From: Janthinobacterium lividum
Lineage (GTDB): Bacteria > Pseudomonadota > Gammaproteobacteria > Burkholderiales > Burkholderiaceae_D
Length of the DNA: 64,000 bases
Assembly: GCF_034424625.1 (NCBI RefSeq)
Contig: NZ_CP139976.1
Location: forward strand, 5,518,001-5,582,000
Reading direction: 5' to 3'
The translations under genes were made by a program, and so were the position numbers. The first letter of the stretch is position 1. The number at the start of each line of letters is the position of its first letter. Of this stretch, positions 27,511 to 38,021 are shown piece by piece. Below the pieces are notes generated by a model. That model searched no databases, had not been told where the DNA came from, and worked only from the letters and a program-made list of their open reading frames with translations.

Positions 27511-28509
27511 ATGACACAAGCCATTACCCTGCACGCAGGCCTGAGCAATATGCCGCCAGGCATGTCACGCGTGCGCGAGCTGCTCAAGCTGCAATTGCGG
27601 GCACAGCTGCAGCGCCGGCAGACGCGCATCTGGCTGCAGCTGCTCAATTCCCATCCCGTGTTCCAGGATTTGCTGCAAGCCTATCCGCGCATGATGCACA
27701 AGGTGTACCGCCACTACCTGAGCACGAACCTGTCGTGCCGCCAGCGCGTCGCCTTGCTGGTCGAGCACTATCATTTCATCCTGCAACAAGGCTGGGGCAA
27801 GCTGATGACGCAGGCGGCGCGCGCTCCCGTGCGCCTGGGTACCGTACCGGGAAAATCGGGCGCACCCTACCACCTGCAGCTGTGTTCGCTACAACCGATG
27901 GACCGCGAAGGCGAGATGGTATTGCAACTGGCACATGGCGATGACGTGATCTACTCGGTCGCCTTTACCTTCTTCGGTTCCCGCGCGCGCGCCAGCATGG
28001 GCGTGGGCATCGGTTGCATCCAGGGTCCGCGCGGTGCGGAAGGCTTGCGCCGCGTGCGCGAGGCTACGCGCGACCTGCATGGCATGCGCCCCAAGGCCCT
28101 GATGGTGCGCCTGGTGCGCCAGCTGGGACATGAACATGGTTGCCGCAACATGGTACTTGTAGGTAACGCCAACCGCGCCGTCCACCATTCCGCCAAAAAG
28201 GGCCGTTTGTTCGCCGACTACAATGCCCTTTGGCAAGAACTTGGCGCCCAGGCACGCAAGGATGGCGATTTTGAGCTGCCATGCGAAAATCTGCCCCTGC
28301 CTGCCCTGGAAGACATTCCGTCAAAAAAACGCTCGGAAGCACGCAAACGCCACGAACTGACGCTGGCCATGATCGGCAGCCTGCGTAGCGGCCTCGACAC
28401 CCATCGCAGCCCGCTGCAGGTCGCCACGGCAGGCACTGCGGCAGCCGCCAACGAGGCACGGCAAGCGGCAGATATGGACGACGAAGACTACGCTTCCGCC
28501 GCCGCCTGA
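27511..28509 (+). CDS. VirK/YbjX family protein (DUF535)
   Basis: 332 residues from the ATG at 27511; a TTG just before is less likely. The family pattern is clear: HYHFILQQGWGKLM, VIYSVAFTFFG, GVGIGCIQGPRG, REATRDLHGMRPKALMV and a late KGRLFADYNALWQELG. VirK/YbjX proteins in enterics belong to PmrA/PhoP-type regulons and affect outer-membrane and lipid A properties; the biochemical role is unclear. Its position next to a PmrAB-like system and downstream of LPS genes fits an envelope role. Confidence 0.85.
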   Translation: MTQAITLHAGLSNMPPGMSRVRELLKLQLRAQLQRRQTRIWLQLLNSHPVFQDLLQAYPRMMHKVYRHYLSTNLSCRQRVALLVEHYHFILQQGWGKLMTQAARAPVRLGTVPGKSGAPYHLQLCSLQPMDREGEMVLQLAHGDDVIYSVAFTFFGSRARASMGVGIGCIQGPRGAEGLRRVREATRDLHGMRPKALMVRLVRQLGHEHGCRNMVLVGNANRAVHHSAKKGRLFADYNALWQELGAQARKDGDFELPCENLPLPALEDIPSKKRSEARKRHELTLAMIGSLRSGLDTHRSPLQVATAGTAAAANEARQAADMDDEDYASAAA

Positions 28510-28631
28510 GCACCGCCCCTCCTCCTGCGGCACACGCTTCAACCCGTGCGCGGCACAATCCTGTTACGCTAGCGCTATCGGTATGCACATGTGGTGCGCC
28601 GGTTCCCCCAACGCTTACTAGGAGGCAAGTC

Positions 28632-28862
28632 ATGCGCGTAGACATCTACCGCCGGGCCGAGCACGACGGCATTTTTTCCTACCTCGCCGTGCCGGAAGGA
28701 AAGCTCATCCCGGAAGAAGTTACCAATACCGACTGGCAGCTGGAAGTACGCGCCAGCGAAGTGGCCGACGATGCCCAGGCCTTGCCCAACTACCATATCG
28801 AACAGCCGCACCAGCAGATCGCCGCCAAGGGCTATGCGATCACGGGCCTGAAAGACATGTAA
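28632..28862 (+). CDS. Small unrecognised soluble protein
   Basis: 76 residues, starting MRVDIYRRAEHDGIFSYLAVPEGKLIPEEV. There is a near-perfect Shine-Dalgarno (TAGGAGGCA) seven bases ahead, suggesting strong translation. No signal peptide or membrane helix; the composition is acidic and the C-terminus ends GYAITGLKDM. I do not recognise a characterised function. It stands alone, followed at once by a bidirectional hairpin. Confidence 0.75.
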   Translation: MRVDIYRRAEHDGIFSYLAVPEGKLIPEEVTNTDWQLEVRASEVADDAQALPNYHIEQPHQQIAAKGYAITGLKDM

Positions 28863-28864
28863 AC

Positions 28865-28900
28865 GAAAAAAGCCAAACCAGCGTGTCCGCGGTTTGGCTT
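28865..28900. terminator. Bidirectional terminator between the small gene and dnaE
   Basis: AAGCCAAACC (28870-28879) pairs with GGTTTGGCTT (28891-28900). On the minus strand the hairpin is followed by six T residues, a good rho-independent terminator for dnaE. On the plus strand the T-run is weaker (TTTGTTG). Confidence 0.8.
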
Positions 28901-28925
28901 TGTTGTATGCGCCGGGCGGTGCCGG

Positions 28926-31900
28926 TCAGTATTCGACCGCCACTTCTTGCGCACCCAGCATTTGCTCCAGCGCCATCTGCAACTCATCCGATGGCGCCAC
29001 TTTCCACTCGTCACCAAACTGCAGCACACAACTGACGCCTTGCGGGCTGATCTTGGCTGCGATCGGCAGTCCGTCCGCCGCCCGGTGCGGCGTGATCACG
29101 TCGCTGATGCGTTTCATGTCCAGCGTCGTGGGCAGAGTCAAGCCCAGCTGGCGGCCATACTGCACCCGCGCGGCGATGATGTCGAAGGCGCTCTCGGCGG
29201 TGATGCGCAAGCCGCCCGAAAAACGGTCTTCCGACACCTTGCCCACGACGGCCAGGAATTCATCTTCCTTGAAGATTTTCCTGTTCGAGTCGAACAATTC
29301 GCCGTACACCGTCACTTCCACCGTGCCGCTCTTGTCGTCCAGGGTGACGATGAGGATCTTGCCGCGCTGCGTCATCTGTGTGCGCAAGCCCGTGATGACG
29401 CCCGCCATCATGCGCGGTTCGCGCGACGGCGACAGTTCCGACAATTTCGTGCGCGCAAAACGGCGCGCCTCGGGCGCATACGAATCGAACAGGTGGCCGG
29501 ACAGGTAGAAGCCCAGCGCGATCTTCTCTTCCGTCAATCGCTGTTTGTCCGTCCACACGGGAACCTTGACGTACTCGGGCGGCGCCACCATGTCGCTGTC
29601 GTCGCCGCCGAACAGGCTCACCTGGTTTGCCGCCTTGGCGGCCTGGTCGGCGCACTCCATGGCGAACGCCACGGACGCGAGCAGGATGGCGCGGTCGACC
29701 TTCAGGCAATCGAAGGCGCCGCTGCGGATCAGCGACTCGATGGTGCGGCGGTTGATCTGCTTCTTGTCCACGCGCTTGCAGAAGTCGAACAGGCTCGTAA
29801 ACGGCCCGCCCGCCTCGCGCGCGGCGATGATGGCTTCGATGGCGTTCTGGCCGGAACCTTTCACGGCGCCCAGGCCATAGCGGATCTGCGTGACTTTCTT
29901 GCCGCTCACGGACGGCGCCGCACCGCTTGGCGTGAAGCGGTAGTCCGATTCGTTGATATCCGGCGGCAACAAGGTCAGCTTGCAGATTTCCAGCGAGTCT
30001 TCCACTAGGATCTTGATCTTGTCCGTGTCGTCCATGGCCAGCGACAAGTTGGCGGCCATGAAGGCGGCCGTGTGGTGCGCTTTCAGGTAGGCCGTGTGGT
30101 ACGACAGCAAGGCATAGGCGGCGGCGTGCGATTTGTTGAAACCGTAGCCGGCGAACTTTTCCATCAAGTCGAATATCTCGTCGGCCTTTTCCGCCGTCAA
30201 GCCATCTTTCGCCGCACCGGCGCGGAAGATCTCGCGGTGCTCGGCCATCTCTTCGGCTTTCTTTTTACCCATGGCGCGGCGCAACATGTCGGCGCCGCCC
30301 AGCGAGTAGCCGCCGACGATCTGCGCCATCTGCATCACCTGCTCCTGATACACCATGATGCCGTAGGTTTCGGACAGAATCGATTCCGTGCGCGGATCGG
30401 GATAATCGAAACGTTCGCCGTGCTTGCGCTTGCAGAAATCGGGAATCAGGTCCATCGGGCCCGGACGGTACAGCGCCACCAGCGCGATAATGTCTTCAAA
30501 GCGGTCGGGACGCGCATCTTTCAGCATGCCCTGCATGCCGCGCGACTCCAGCTGGAACACGGCCACGGTCTTGGCCTTGGTCAACAAGTCGTACGACGGC
30601 TTGTCGTTCAGCGGCAAGGTGGCCAGGTCGAAGTTCGCCTGCGCCGGATCGAGCTGCTTGATATAGCGCACGGCGCGGTCAAGGATGGTGAGGGTCGTCA
30701 GACCCAAAAAGTCGAACTTCACGAGTCCGACGGCTTCCACGTCATCCTTGTCGTACTGCGATACGACGCCGGAATCGCCGCCCTGCGTGTACAGCGGGCA
30801 GAAATCCGTCAGCTTGCCCGGGGCGATCAGCACGCCCCCCGCGTGCATGCCGATATTGCGCGTGATGCCTTCGACCTGCTGCGCCAGGTCCAGCAGTTGC
30901 TTGACCTCTTCCTCGTTTTCCAGGCGTTCCTTGAGCAGCGGTTCCTCTTCGATGGCGTCGGCGATCGACACGGGCTTGCCGGGCTTGAACGGGATCAGCT
31001 TGGAGATGCCGTCGCAGAAGTTGTAGCCGAAATCCATCACGCGGCCCACGTCGCGGATCGCGCCCTTGGCCGCCATGGTACCGAAGGTGGCGATCTGCGA
31101 GACGGCCTCCTTGCCATACAAATCCTTGACGTGCTGGATGACGCGGTCGCGCCCTTCCTGGCAAAAGTCAATATCGAAGTCGGGCATCGAGACGCGTTCG
31201 GGATTCAGGAAGCGCTCGAACAGCAGGTTGTACTGCAATGGATCGAGGTCGGTAATCAGCAGCGAATATGCCACCAGCGAACCCGCCCCCGAACCGCGGC
31301 CCGGGCCGACGGGCACGCCGTTTTCCTTGGCCCACTGGATAAACTCGGCCACGATCAGGAAGTAGCCGGGGAATTTCATGTTGCAAATCGTGTCCGTCTC
31401 GAATTTCAAGCGCGACTCGTAGCGCGGGCGCTCCTTTTCACGGCGCTCGGGATCCGGATACAGCTGCAATAAGCGTTTTTCCAGGCCTGCCTGCGACTCG
31501 GCAACGAGGAACTGGTCGATCGTCATGCCGTCCGGCGTAGGGAAGTTCGGCAGCTGCGGCTTGCCCAGGGTCAGGGTCAGGTTGCAGCGCTTGGCGATTT
31601 CCACGGAATTGGCCAGCGCGGCCGGCAGGTCGGCGAACAGTTCCGCCATGTCGGCCTGCGACAGGAAGCGCTGGCTGTCGTTAAACCGTTTTACGCGCTT
31701 GGCGTTGGCCAGCATTTCGCCTTCGGCGATACAGGTGCGGGCTTCGTGGGCAATAAATTCTTCAGGGGAAATAAATTGCACGGGATGCGTGGCCACCACG
31801 GGCAAACCCAGCTTGGCCGCCAGAGCCACCGCATGGCGCACCTGCGCCTCCTGGTTGGCCTGGCCGCCGCGCTGGATTTCGATATAGAAATGGCCGGGGA

Positions 31901-32477
31901 AAATCTCGGCCCAGCGCTGTGCATTGCGCTCGGCCAGGGCCAGGTTGCCATTCTCGATGGCCGTGCCGACATCGCCGAAATGCGCGCCCGACAGCACGAT
32001 CAAGCCATTCGCCGCGCTTTCGCCCGGGTACAGGTCGTAGGTATTCGTCGCCAGCGCCTGCAGCCACTCGATGCGCAGTTCGGCGCGGCCCTTGTACTGG
32101 TTCGTCAGCCAGGCCGTCGACAGCAGTTCGCACAGTTGCAGATAGCCCATGCGGTTCTTCGCCAGCAGCAGCAGCCGCGACGGCTTCTCGCGGTTGTCGT
32201 CATTCGTGATCCACACGTCGACGCCGACGATGGGCTTGATGCCCTTGCCGCGCGCTTCCTTGTAGAACTTGACCATGCCAAACAGGTTCGACAGGTCGGT
32301 GACGGCCAGCGCCACCTGCTTGTCCTTTGCCGCCGCCTTGACCACGTCGTCGATGCGCACCAGGCCATCGACGATCGAGTACTCCGAGTGCACGCGCAAA
32401 TGGACGAAGGCAGGACCGGGCTGCATCGCTTGCTGTGAACCTGCCGGAGCGCCGGCCTCTTGCATTACCATTTCCAT
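28926..32477 (-). CDS. dnaE: DNA polymerase III alpha subunit
   Basis: Replicative polymerase catalytic subunit, 1183 residues from the ATG at 32477; in-frame ATGs at 32471 and 32465 are possible. The PHP domain opens with [21 protein letters not shown]. The palm motif [17 protein letters not shown] carries catalytic aspartates, followed by the [12 protein letters not shown] and [18 protein letters not shown] blocks. An OB-fold with [22 protein letters not shown] is near the C-terminus. Full length for the DnaE1 type. Terminates at the bidirectional hairpin. Confidence 0.97.
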   Translation of the reverse strand: MEMVMQEAGAPAGSQQAMQPGPAFVHLRVHSEYSIVDGLVRIDDVVKAAAKDKQVALAVTDLSNLFGMVKFYKEARGKGIKPIVGVDVWITNDDNREKPSRLLLLAKNRMGYLQLCELLSTAWLTNQYKGRAELRIEWLQALATNTYDLYPGESAANGLIVLSGAHFGDVGTAIENGNLALAERNAQRWAEIFPGHFYIEIQRGGQANQEAQVRHAVALAAKLGLPVVATHPVQFISPEEFIAHEARTCIAEGEMLANAKRVKRFNDSQRFLSQADMAELFADLPAALANSVEIAKRCNLTLTLGKPQLPNFPTPDGMTIDQFLVAESQAGLEKRLLQLYPDPERREKERPRYESRLKFETDTICNMKFPGYFLIVAEFIQWAKENGVPVGPGRGSGAGSLVAYSLLITDLDPLQYNLLFERFLNPERVSMPDFDIDFCQEGRDRVIQHVKDLYGKEAVSQIATFGTMAAKGAIRDVGRVMDFGYNFCDGISKLIPFKPGKPVSIADAIEEEPLLKERLENEEEVKQLLDLAQQVEGITRNIGMHAGGVLIAPGKLTDFCPLYTQGGDSGVVSQYDKDDVEAVGLVKFDFLGLTTLTILDRAVRYIKQLDPAQANFDLATLPLNDKPSYDLLTKAKTVAVFQLESRGMQGMLKDARPDRFEDIIALVALYRPGPMDLIPDFCKRKHGERFDYPDPRTESILSETYGIMVYQEQVMQMAQIVGGYSLGGADMLRRAMGKKKAEEMAEHREIFRAGAAKDGLTAEKADEIFDLMEKFAGYGFNKSHAAAYALLSYHTAYLKAHHTAAFMAANLSLAMDDTDKIKILVEDSLEICKLTLLPPDINESDYRFTPSGAAPSVSGKKVTQIRYGLGAVKGSGQNAIEAIIAAREAGGPFTSLFDFCKRVDKKQINRRTIESLIRSGAFDCLKVDRAILLASVAFAMECADQAAKAANQVSLFGGDDSDMVAPPEYVKVPVWTDKQRLTEEKIALGFYLSGHLFDSYAPEARRFARTKLSELSPSREPRMMAGVITGLRTQMTQRGKILIVTLDDKSGTVEVTVYGELFDSNRKIFKEDEFLAVVGKVSEDRFSGGLRITAESAFDIIAARVQYGRQLGLTLPTTLDMKRISDVITPHRAADGLPIAAKISPQGVSCVLQFGDEWKVAPSDELQMALEQMLGAQEVAVEY

Positions 32478-32678
32478 CCTGTGTACCGTTTCGTGCAAAA
32501 TTCAATGGGGTCTATTCTACCGCGTCGCGGCCCCGGACCGGCGGTGCGGCCCTCGGTTGCGGGCAAGAAATTCCTGCCGTGCACAGCCCGCCGGCACGGC
32601 AAAACGTGGCTGGCCGGGTATCCTGCCTGGCCTGTCGGGCTTATAATATCGGCTGTTCAGTCTAACCCGATCGCCATC

Positions 32679-33572
32679 ATGCAAGCCATCACCCCTGCCA
32701 CACCCGCCGTTTCCGCCGCCGTCAGCCCCCTGGCCGCCACGTTTGTCAATATTGCCGCGTATAAATTCATCACGCTAGCCGATACGGAAGCCATGCGTCC
32801 CTTGTATCAGGAGCAATGCCTGGCGCTGGAACTGAAGGGCACGATCCTGCTGACGCCGGAAGGCATCAACATGTTCCTGTCGGGCACGCGCGAACATATC
32901 GATGCCTTCCTCGCCTGGGTCCGCAGCGACGAACGTCTGGCCGATCTGGAATGGAAGGAAAGCTTGTCGAACGAGCAATCGCACAAACGCATGCTGGTCA
33001 AGCTGAAAAAAGAAATCATCACCATGCGCATGCCGCTGATCAAGCCGGAACTGGGCCGCGCCCCGTCCGTCGATGCGCAGACGCTCAAGCGCTGGCTCGA
33101 CGCCGGCGTCGACGATGCGGGTAAACCCGTGGTCATGATGGAAACGCGCAACGCCTTTGAAGTGGACGTGGGCACGTTCAACAACACGCTTGATTACCGC
33201 ATCGACAAGTTTACGGAATTTCCGGCCGTGGCTGCCGCCCACAAGGATGAACTGGAAGGCAAGACCGTCGTCACCTTCTGCACGGGCGGCATCCGCTGCG
33301 AAAAGGCCGCCATCCACATGAAGGAAATCGGCTACGACAGCGTGTACCAGCTCGACGGCGGCATCCTGAAATATTTCGAGGAAGTGGGCGGCGAGCACTA
33401 CACGGGCGACTGCTTCGTCTTCGACTACCGCACGGCGCTGAACCCGAAACTGGAACCGACGGAAACGGTGCAGTGTTTTGTCTGCCGCGCCGTCGTCACG
33501 CCGCGCCAGCAGCTGGCGCCGGAATACGTGTATGAGGTGTCTTGCCCGCATTGCTACGGCAACAAGAACTAG
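32679..33572 (+). CDS. trhO: tRNA U34 hydroxylase TrhO (rhodanese-family, YceA)
   Basis: 297 residues from the ATG at 32679. Oxygen-dependent hydroxylation of wobble uridine 34 in certain tRNAs. An N-terminal acylphosphatase-like domain ([30 protein letters not shown]) is followed by a rhodanese domain with active-site loop [12 protein letters not shown] (Cys201, Cys207) and a C-terminal cysteine cluster ([18 protein letters not shown]). A perfect TATAAT lies at 32642-32647 without a clear -35. An in-frame extension to 32460 is not needed. A GC-rich hairpin (33589-33606) follows the stop but has no T-run. Confidence 0.93.
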   Translation: MQAITPATPAVSAAVSPLAATFVNIAAYKFITLADTEAMRPLYQEQCLALELKGTILLTPEGINMFLSGTREHIDAFLAWVRSDERLADLEWKESLSNEQSHKRMLVKLKKEIITMRMPLIKPELGRAPSVDAQTLKRWLDAGVDDAGKPVVMMETRNAFEVDVGTFNNTLDYRIDKFTEFPAVAAAHKDELEGKTVVTFCTGGIRCEKAAIHMKEIGYDSVYQLDGGILKYFEEVGGEHYTGDCFVFDYRTALNPKLEPTETVQCFVCRAVVTPRQQLAPEYVYEVSCPHCYGNKN

Positions 33573-33720
33573 CCCCTGCCTTGCCCATGCGCGCCTGGTG
33601 GCGCGCAACAGCGCCACTCCCCGCCAGCGCCAGAGGCGCGCCAACTGCGCATGTCATAATTCACAATATTGCCCGATTCCGGGAACGCCACCATGCATAG
33701 TAAAGACAAGCAATAACAAG

Positions 33721-34695
33721 ATGACAAAACAAGGCTTGGCCATTGCGGTCGTCATACCCAGTTACAAGGTCGATAGGCATATCCTCTCTGTCATCAGTCA
33801 GATTGGCGCCGAAGTGAGCCGAATTTATGTCATCGACGACTGCTGTCCGGACCACTCCGGCGACCTGGTCGAGGAGCACTGCAGCGACAAGCGCGTGGTC
33901 GTGTTGCGTCATGCAGAAAACCAGGGCGTCGGCGGCGCCGTCATGACAGGCTACCGCGCCGCACTGGACGACGGCATGGATATCATCGTCAAGGTCGATG
34001 GCGATGGCCAGATGGATCCCGCATGCATTCCCGACTTTATCGCGCCCATTGTTGCTGGCGAAGCCGACTACACCAAGGGCAACCGCTTCTACGATCTGGA
34101 AAGCGTGCGCAGCATGCCCAAGGCGCGTCTTTTTGGCAACGCGATCCTGTCTTTCATGAGCAAGATTTCTTCCGGCTACTGGGATATTTTCGATCCGACC
34201 AACGGCTACACCGCCATCCACTGCGAGGTGGTACGCCACCTGCCGATGCAAAAAATCAGCCGCCGCTATTTTTTTGAAACTGATATCTTGTTTCGCCTGA
34301 ATACATTGCGCGCCGTCGTCGCCGATATCCCCATGGATGCAAAATATGGCGATGAGGTCAGCAATCTGAAGATTTCCCAGGTGGTGCTGGAATTTTTTGC
34401 CAAGCATCTGCGCAATTTCTTCAAACGCATTTTCTACAACTATTATTTACGGGACCTGTCCATTGCCTCCATTGAACTGCCCATCGGTGTCCTGATGGTT
34501 GCCTTCGGGTGCGTGTTTGGTGCGACGCAATGGCTGCATTCCGTCCATGACGATATGCCGGCCTCGGCAGGGACAGTCATGCTGTCAGGCTTGCCGGTGA
34601 TTGTCGGCCTGCAATTAATCCTGGCCTTTCTCGGACACGATATCAGCTCGATCCCTAAAAAACCGTTCCACCGCATTCGGCGCGGCAGGAAGTGA
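33721..34695 (+). CDS. GT2 polyprenyl-phosphate glycosyltransferase (GtrB/DPM1-like)
   Basis: 324 residues from the ATG at 33721. The GT-A domain has VVIPSYKVDRHI and the DxD-type motif KVDGDGQMDPAC (residues about 90-101). Amphipathic interface helices and two transmembrane helices (about 255-277 and 287-309) sit at the C-terminus. This is the layout of enzymes that charge polyprenyl phosphate with one sugar at the cytoplasmic face. It is followed by a small flippase-like gene and a polytopic membrane protein, so a GtrB-like role is inferred. Confidence 0.85.
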   Translation: MTKQGLAIAVVIPSYKVDRHILSVISQIGAEVSRIYVIDDCCPDHSGDLVEEHCSDKRVVVLRHAENQGVGGAVMTGYRAALDDGMDIIVKVDGDGQMDPACIPDFIAPIVAGEADYTKGNRFYDLESVRSMPKARLFGNAILSFMSKISSGYWDIFDPTNGYTAIHCEVVRHLPMQKISRRYFFETDILFRLNTLRAVVADIPMDAKYGDEVSNLKISQVVLEFFAKHLRNFFKRIFYNYYLRDLSIASIELPIGVLMVAFGCVFGATQWLHSVHDDMPASAGTVMLSGLPVIVGLQLILAFLGHDISSIPKKPFHRIRRGRK

Positions 34696-34794
34696 AGGCG
34701 TGATGGCATTGCCTGACGGACACACTACAGGCTGCGCCCGTGCGGAGTATGGCGCACGGGAGATCACCCCCAGCAACTCTATGGAGATAAATGA

Positions 34795-35133
34795 ATGACT
34801 TACATCGTGGCCCTGTTATGTGTGCTTGGCATCGCAGCCGGGCAAATCCTGTTTAAAATCAGTGCCAATGGATTGCTGCAGAGCGGCAGCTTTTTTTCCG
34901 TCAAAACCCTGGCCGCACTGTCGGCGGCCATCTGCCTCTATGGATTGACGACGCTGGCCTGGGTCTGGGTATTGCAGCGCATCGAACTGGGCCGAATCTA
35001 CCCGCTGATGGCGCTGGCCTTTGTACTGGTGCCGATCGGCAGCCATTTTCTCTTTGGCGAACGTTTCCAAACCCAATACATGATCGGTGTCGCGCTGATC
35101 ATCGTCGGCATCCTTGTTGCCACAAAGGCATAA
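34795..35133 (+). CDS. Small EamA/SMR-like membrane protein (candidate lipid-sugar flippase)
   Basis: 112 residues, four hydrophobic helices, with GQILFKISANGL early, WVWVLQRIELGRIYPLMALAFVLVPIGSHFLFGE in the middle and IGVALIIVGILVATK at the end. This is the pattern of ArnE/ArnF- and EmrE-like proteins. GGAG precedes the ATG. Between a polyprenyl-phosphate sugar synthase and a GT-C-like protein it most likely moves the lipid-linked sugar outward, the role of GtrA in serotype-conversion cassettes. A drug exporter is less likely here. Confidence 0.8.
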   Translation: MTYIVALLCVLGIAAGQILFKISANGLLQSGSFFSVKTLAALSAAICLYGLTTLAWVWVLQRIELGRIYPLMALAFVLVPIGSHFLFGERFQTQYMIGVALIIVGILVATKA

Positions 35134-35194
35134 GCACCCTGTCGCCGCCACCCACGGTGCTGGTCCATTCTCTTGCTCGAATTTGAAGTTACCC

Positions 35195-36493
35195 ATGAAA
35201 AATCAGGTTTTCACTCCCCTGGCCATTGCCCTGACAGCCATCGTCCTGGCTGTCATCTGGTTCTGCTTTGCTCCCGGCTTCATGTCATATGATTCCATGG
35301 TGCAATACAAGACGGCACTGAATCAGTACTATACGGATAGCAATCCCGCCATCATGTCCTACGTGTGGCATCTGTGCCTGTACCTGGTTTCCGGCCCGCA
35401 AAGCCTGCTGTTGCTGCATCTCGCCTTGCTGGCAGCGGGCATCCTGATCTGGTACGGCAATATGGCACAGCGTGGCTGGGCCCTGCTGATTCCCACCATG
35501 TGCCTACTGCCATGGGTCGTCAATTTTGCCGGTGTACTGTGGAAAGACGTGGGCATGGCTTTCGCCCTGCTCGTGGCGACGGGACTGCTGTATACAAGGA
35601 CCAAGAACTGGCGAGTCGCCGCCCTGGCCATCCCTTTCATCTTCTACGCCTCCGCAGTCAGGCACAATGCCATCCTGGCCATCGTGCCCCTCATCTACTG
35701 TGCGCTGCGCCACTTCTGGCCGACACGATCCATCGTACAAATGGCGATCCTGAGCGTGCTGCTGTCGGCCACCCTGCCCCTAGCCACGTCAGTTCTCAGC
35801 TACAACGTCCTGCACGCGGAAAGAAAACACTTTGAAACATTAACGATGGGGGATGAGGTGGCCAGGATCGCCTTCATGACGGGCGAAAACTTGATGCCTT
35901 GGGTAAAGCCTGAAGACAATGCCGCCTGCTCACCCATGCCTATCCAATATGAGCGGGCGATGTGCTTTGTACGCAAAGGTTACGACCCCAGCGGCAGCCT
36001 GTTTGCCGGCATGCCGCATACGGAGGCCCACGCCTTATGGAAAAAGACCATCCTCGGGCATCCGCTGCCGTACTTGCAGATCAAGGGCGGAGCATTCCTG
36101 TATTTCCTGCGCTCGCCCACGCTGGAACCCTACTATGCCTGGCACCCAGGCATCATGGACAATGAATTGGGAATCAAACTGGACAATCCGAAACTGGCGC
36201 ACCTGATGCAAGCCTATGTCGAAGGCAGCCAGGTCACGCCGCTCGGAGAACTCTTCAAGCCGTATTCCTGGCTGCTGCTGGCCATCGCCATGATGGTGCT
36301 TGGCTGGCGCATGCGGCCGTCGCTGGAGAAGACCCAGATACTGGCATTGAACGCCTCGGCGCTCGGCTACTTCCTGGGCTACCTGGCGAGCGTGCCGTCA
36401 GCCGATTTCCGCTATATCTACTGGTGCATCATTGCCACCAGCCTGTCCATCATCATCTGGCTGGCAGCACGCGCCAGCCAGGCCAAACACTAG
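35195..36493 (+). CDS. Polytopic membrane protein, GT-C-like candidate glycosyltransferase
   Basis: 432 residues from the ATG at 35195 with about ten hydrophobic helices. The first external loop has acidic residues soon after the first helix (FAPGFMSYDSMVQYKTAL), where GT-C enzymes keep catalytic acids. A large loop (about 212-330) precedes the last helices. No named family is certain. As third gene of the GT2-flippase-polytopic set it probably transfers the flipped sugar onto the surface glycan or a lipid, like GtrC. Its stop overlaps the converging gene's stop in CTAG. Confidence 0.7.
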   Translation: MKNQVFTPLAIALTAIVLAVIWFCFAPGFMSYDSMVQYKTALNQYYTDSNPAIMSYVWHLCLYLVSGPQSLLLLHLALLAAGILIWYGNMAQRGWALLIPTMCLLPWVVNFAGVLWKDVGMAFALLVATGLLYTRTKNWRVAALAIPFIFYASAVRHNAILAIVPLIYCALRHFWPTRSIVQMAILSVLLSATLPLATSVLSYNVLHAERKHFETLTMGDEVARIAFMTGENLMPWVKPEDNAACSPMPIQYERAMCFVRKGYDPSGSLFAGMPHTEAHALWKKTILGHPLPYLQIKGGAFLYFLRSPTLEPYYAWHPGIMDNELGIKLDNPKLAHLMQAYVEGSQVTPLGELFKPYSWLLLAIAMMVLGWRMRPSLEKTQILALNASALGYFLGYLASVPSADFRYIYWCIIATSLSIIIWLAARASQAKH

Positions 36494-38010
36494 CGGCCAA
36501 GCGCCACCGCATCGATCGTCAGCATCGAGCAAGCATCGGGAGAATCGAGGTCTATGCGCAAGCCGGCGATCATGGCCGTTGGCTGCCATGCCGGCAGCGT
36601 CGCCAGATCAATGGAGTTGCTGCCAGGCGTAGCCATGAAACGTACGCTGAGCGCTTCGCCCGGATGGCCGTCCGCAGCGTGCCAGAACAGTTGTACCGGC
36701 ACCGCCACGGACTTGTCGTCGCAGACCAGGTTAAACGTCACTCTGGACGCCTCGGCGGCACGCACTGCCGGTGCGAGCTTGAACGTCAGGAAAGCATCGC
36801 CACCGGTGACCCGGTAAGCCCGGGAAGCAGGCACCGCTGCCAGGTCATTTGCCGAGGACTCCGTGCCGCGCGCCATGGCCACGAAGTTGGCCGGCTTGGC
36901 CGTCACATGCAGGGGCGGCGCCTGCTCGAAGCGGGGAGCTCTCGCATCGCGCTCGACAACGGTGAAAAACACATAATCGGGCTGATACTTCTGCACCAGC
37001 TTCACCACCATGGCGGCATCGGTCACCCCATAATGAATCTGCAAGGTTTCGCTGAACGTCGCTGCCATATAGGGCGACATGGCCGTACCGAAAGAATCGC
37101 GCAGCCACAGCACTTTCTTTCGATTCAGCGCATTGGGTGATTTGACAAGCACCGGCGTGCGCGGCGCGCCCACTTCCGGATTCCCGCCCGATTCCAGCAG
37201 ACGGCCCGTATCAAAGTCATATTTCGCCGTTTCCACCGGACGCCCGATATCAATCTCGACTGGAATCTCGCTGTCATGCAAGGTCTCGCTCAACTTGAGG
37301 AAGTTGGCCAGGTCGCCGCCGTTGCGCTGGCTGGCCGTACCGGGCCGCACCTGTTGTCCGGAAAGCGTCTGCAGTCCCGGTGCCGTGCGTGCCAGCGCGT
37401 CGCCGAGCGCTCGCATGGCAACCCATCCACCAAGCCGGTTCCAATGGGTGTCGGTCTTGTAGTAAAGGGCTTGCGAAAATTCTGTCCGGGCTTTCAGCAT
37501 GGCAGGCCGCACATCGACATACTGGCCTGGCTTCATGCCAGCGACGAGGGTATCGGTAGCCGATGGCTTGAGCGCTTGCGCCCAGCCAGGTGCCATGTCG
37601 CCATACACGCTATCCTTGTTCGGCCCCAGGACTATGTGGAAAGCCTGCACGCCTTGCGATGCCAGCCATTGCTCCCAGCCCGCGGTGGCCAGCGCAATTT
37701 TCCTCGCCGCTTCGACATCGGCAGGTGTGCTGCCGCGCCGGGTCACCGTCAGCGTCTGTTCATATTGGTCCCCCAGATACAACCAGCCATCACGGCCTAT
37801 CGTCACCTGGCTGGGGCTGGTGGAAATACCAAAGCCATACAGTGCCCGGCTCCAGTAAGGCAAGGCAAAATCAAGGTTGTACAGCACGGCGCGGTGCCAC
37901 CAGGCTTCGCCCGGCTTTTTTTGCACCTTGCCCAAGCTTAGGTTAATCAGGGGTACCAGCGACAAGGCCAGCAATGCCAGGCCGATAAAGGCAAGAATCC
38001 TTTTTTTCAT
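36490..38010 (-). CDS. AlgJ/AlgX-like SGNH O-acetyltransferase
   Basis: 506 residues from the ATG at 38010. One N-terminal membrane helix (about 5-24) anchors a periplasmic domain. The AlgJ/AlgX catalytic signature is seen as TDTHWNRLGG (Asp187, His189) and LRDSFGTAMSPYM (Ser306). About 190 residues follow, beta-rich at the end, possibly a carbohydrate-binding module. It lies 11 bases after the MBOAT gene, giving the AlgI-AlgJ pair that acetylates polysaccharide in the periplasm. Probably the last gene of the minus-strand locus. Confidence 0.88.
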   Translation of the reverse strand: MKKRILAFIGLALLALSLVPLINLSLGKVQKKPGEAWWHRAVLYNLDFALPYWSRALYGFGISTSPSQVTIGRDGWLYLGDQYEQTLTVTRRGSTPADVEAARKIALATAGWEQWLASQGVQAFHIVLGPNKDSVYGDMAPGWAQALKPSATDTLVAGMKPGQYVDVRPAMLKARTEFSQALYYKTDTHWNRLGGWVAMRALGDALARTAPGLQTLSGQQVRPGTASQRNGGDLANFLKLSETLHDSEIPVEIDIGRPVETAKYDFDTGRLLESGGNPEVGAPRTPVLVKSPNALNRKKVLWLRDSFGTAMSPYMAATFSETLQIHYGVTDAAMVVKLVQKYQPDYVFFTVVERDARAPRFEQAPPLHVTAKPANFVAMARGTESSANDLAAVPASRAYRVTGGDAFLTFKLAPAVRAAEASRVTFNLVCDDKSVAVPVQLFWHAADGHPGEALSVRFMATPGSNSIDLATLPAWQPTAMIAGLRIDLDSPDACSMLTIDAVALGR

Positions 38011-38021
38011 GATGATACCGC

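Noticed and set aside
33589..33606. Terminator after trhO
   Set aside because: GCGCGCC-TGGT-GGCGCGC is a perfect stem but has no T-run, so intrinsic termination is doubtful.
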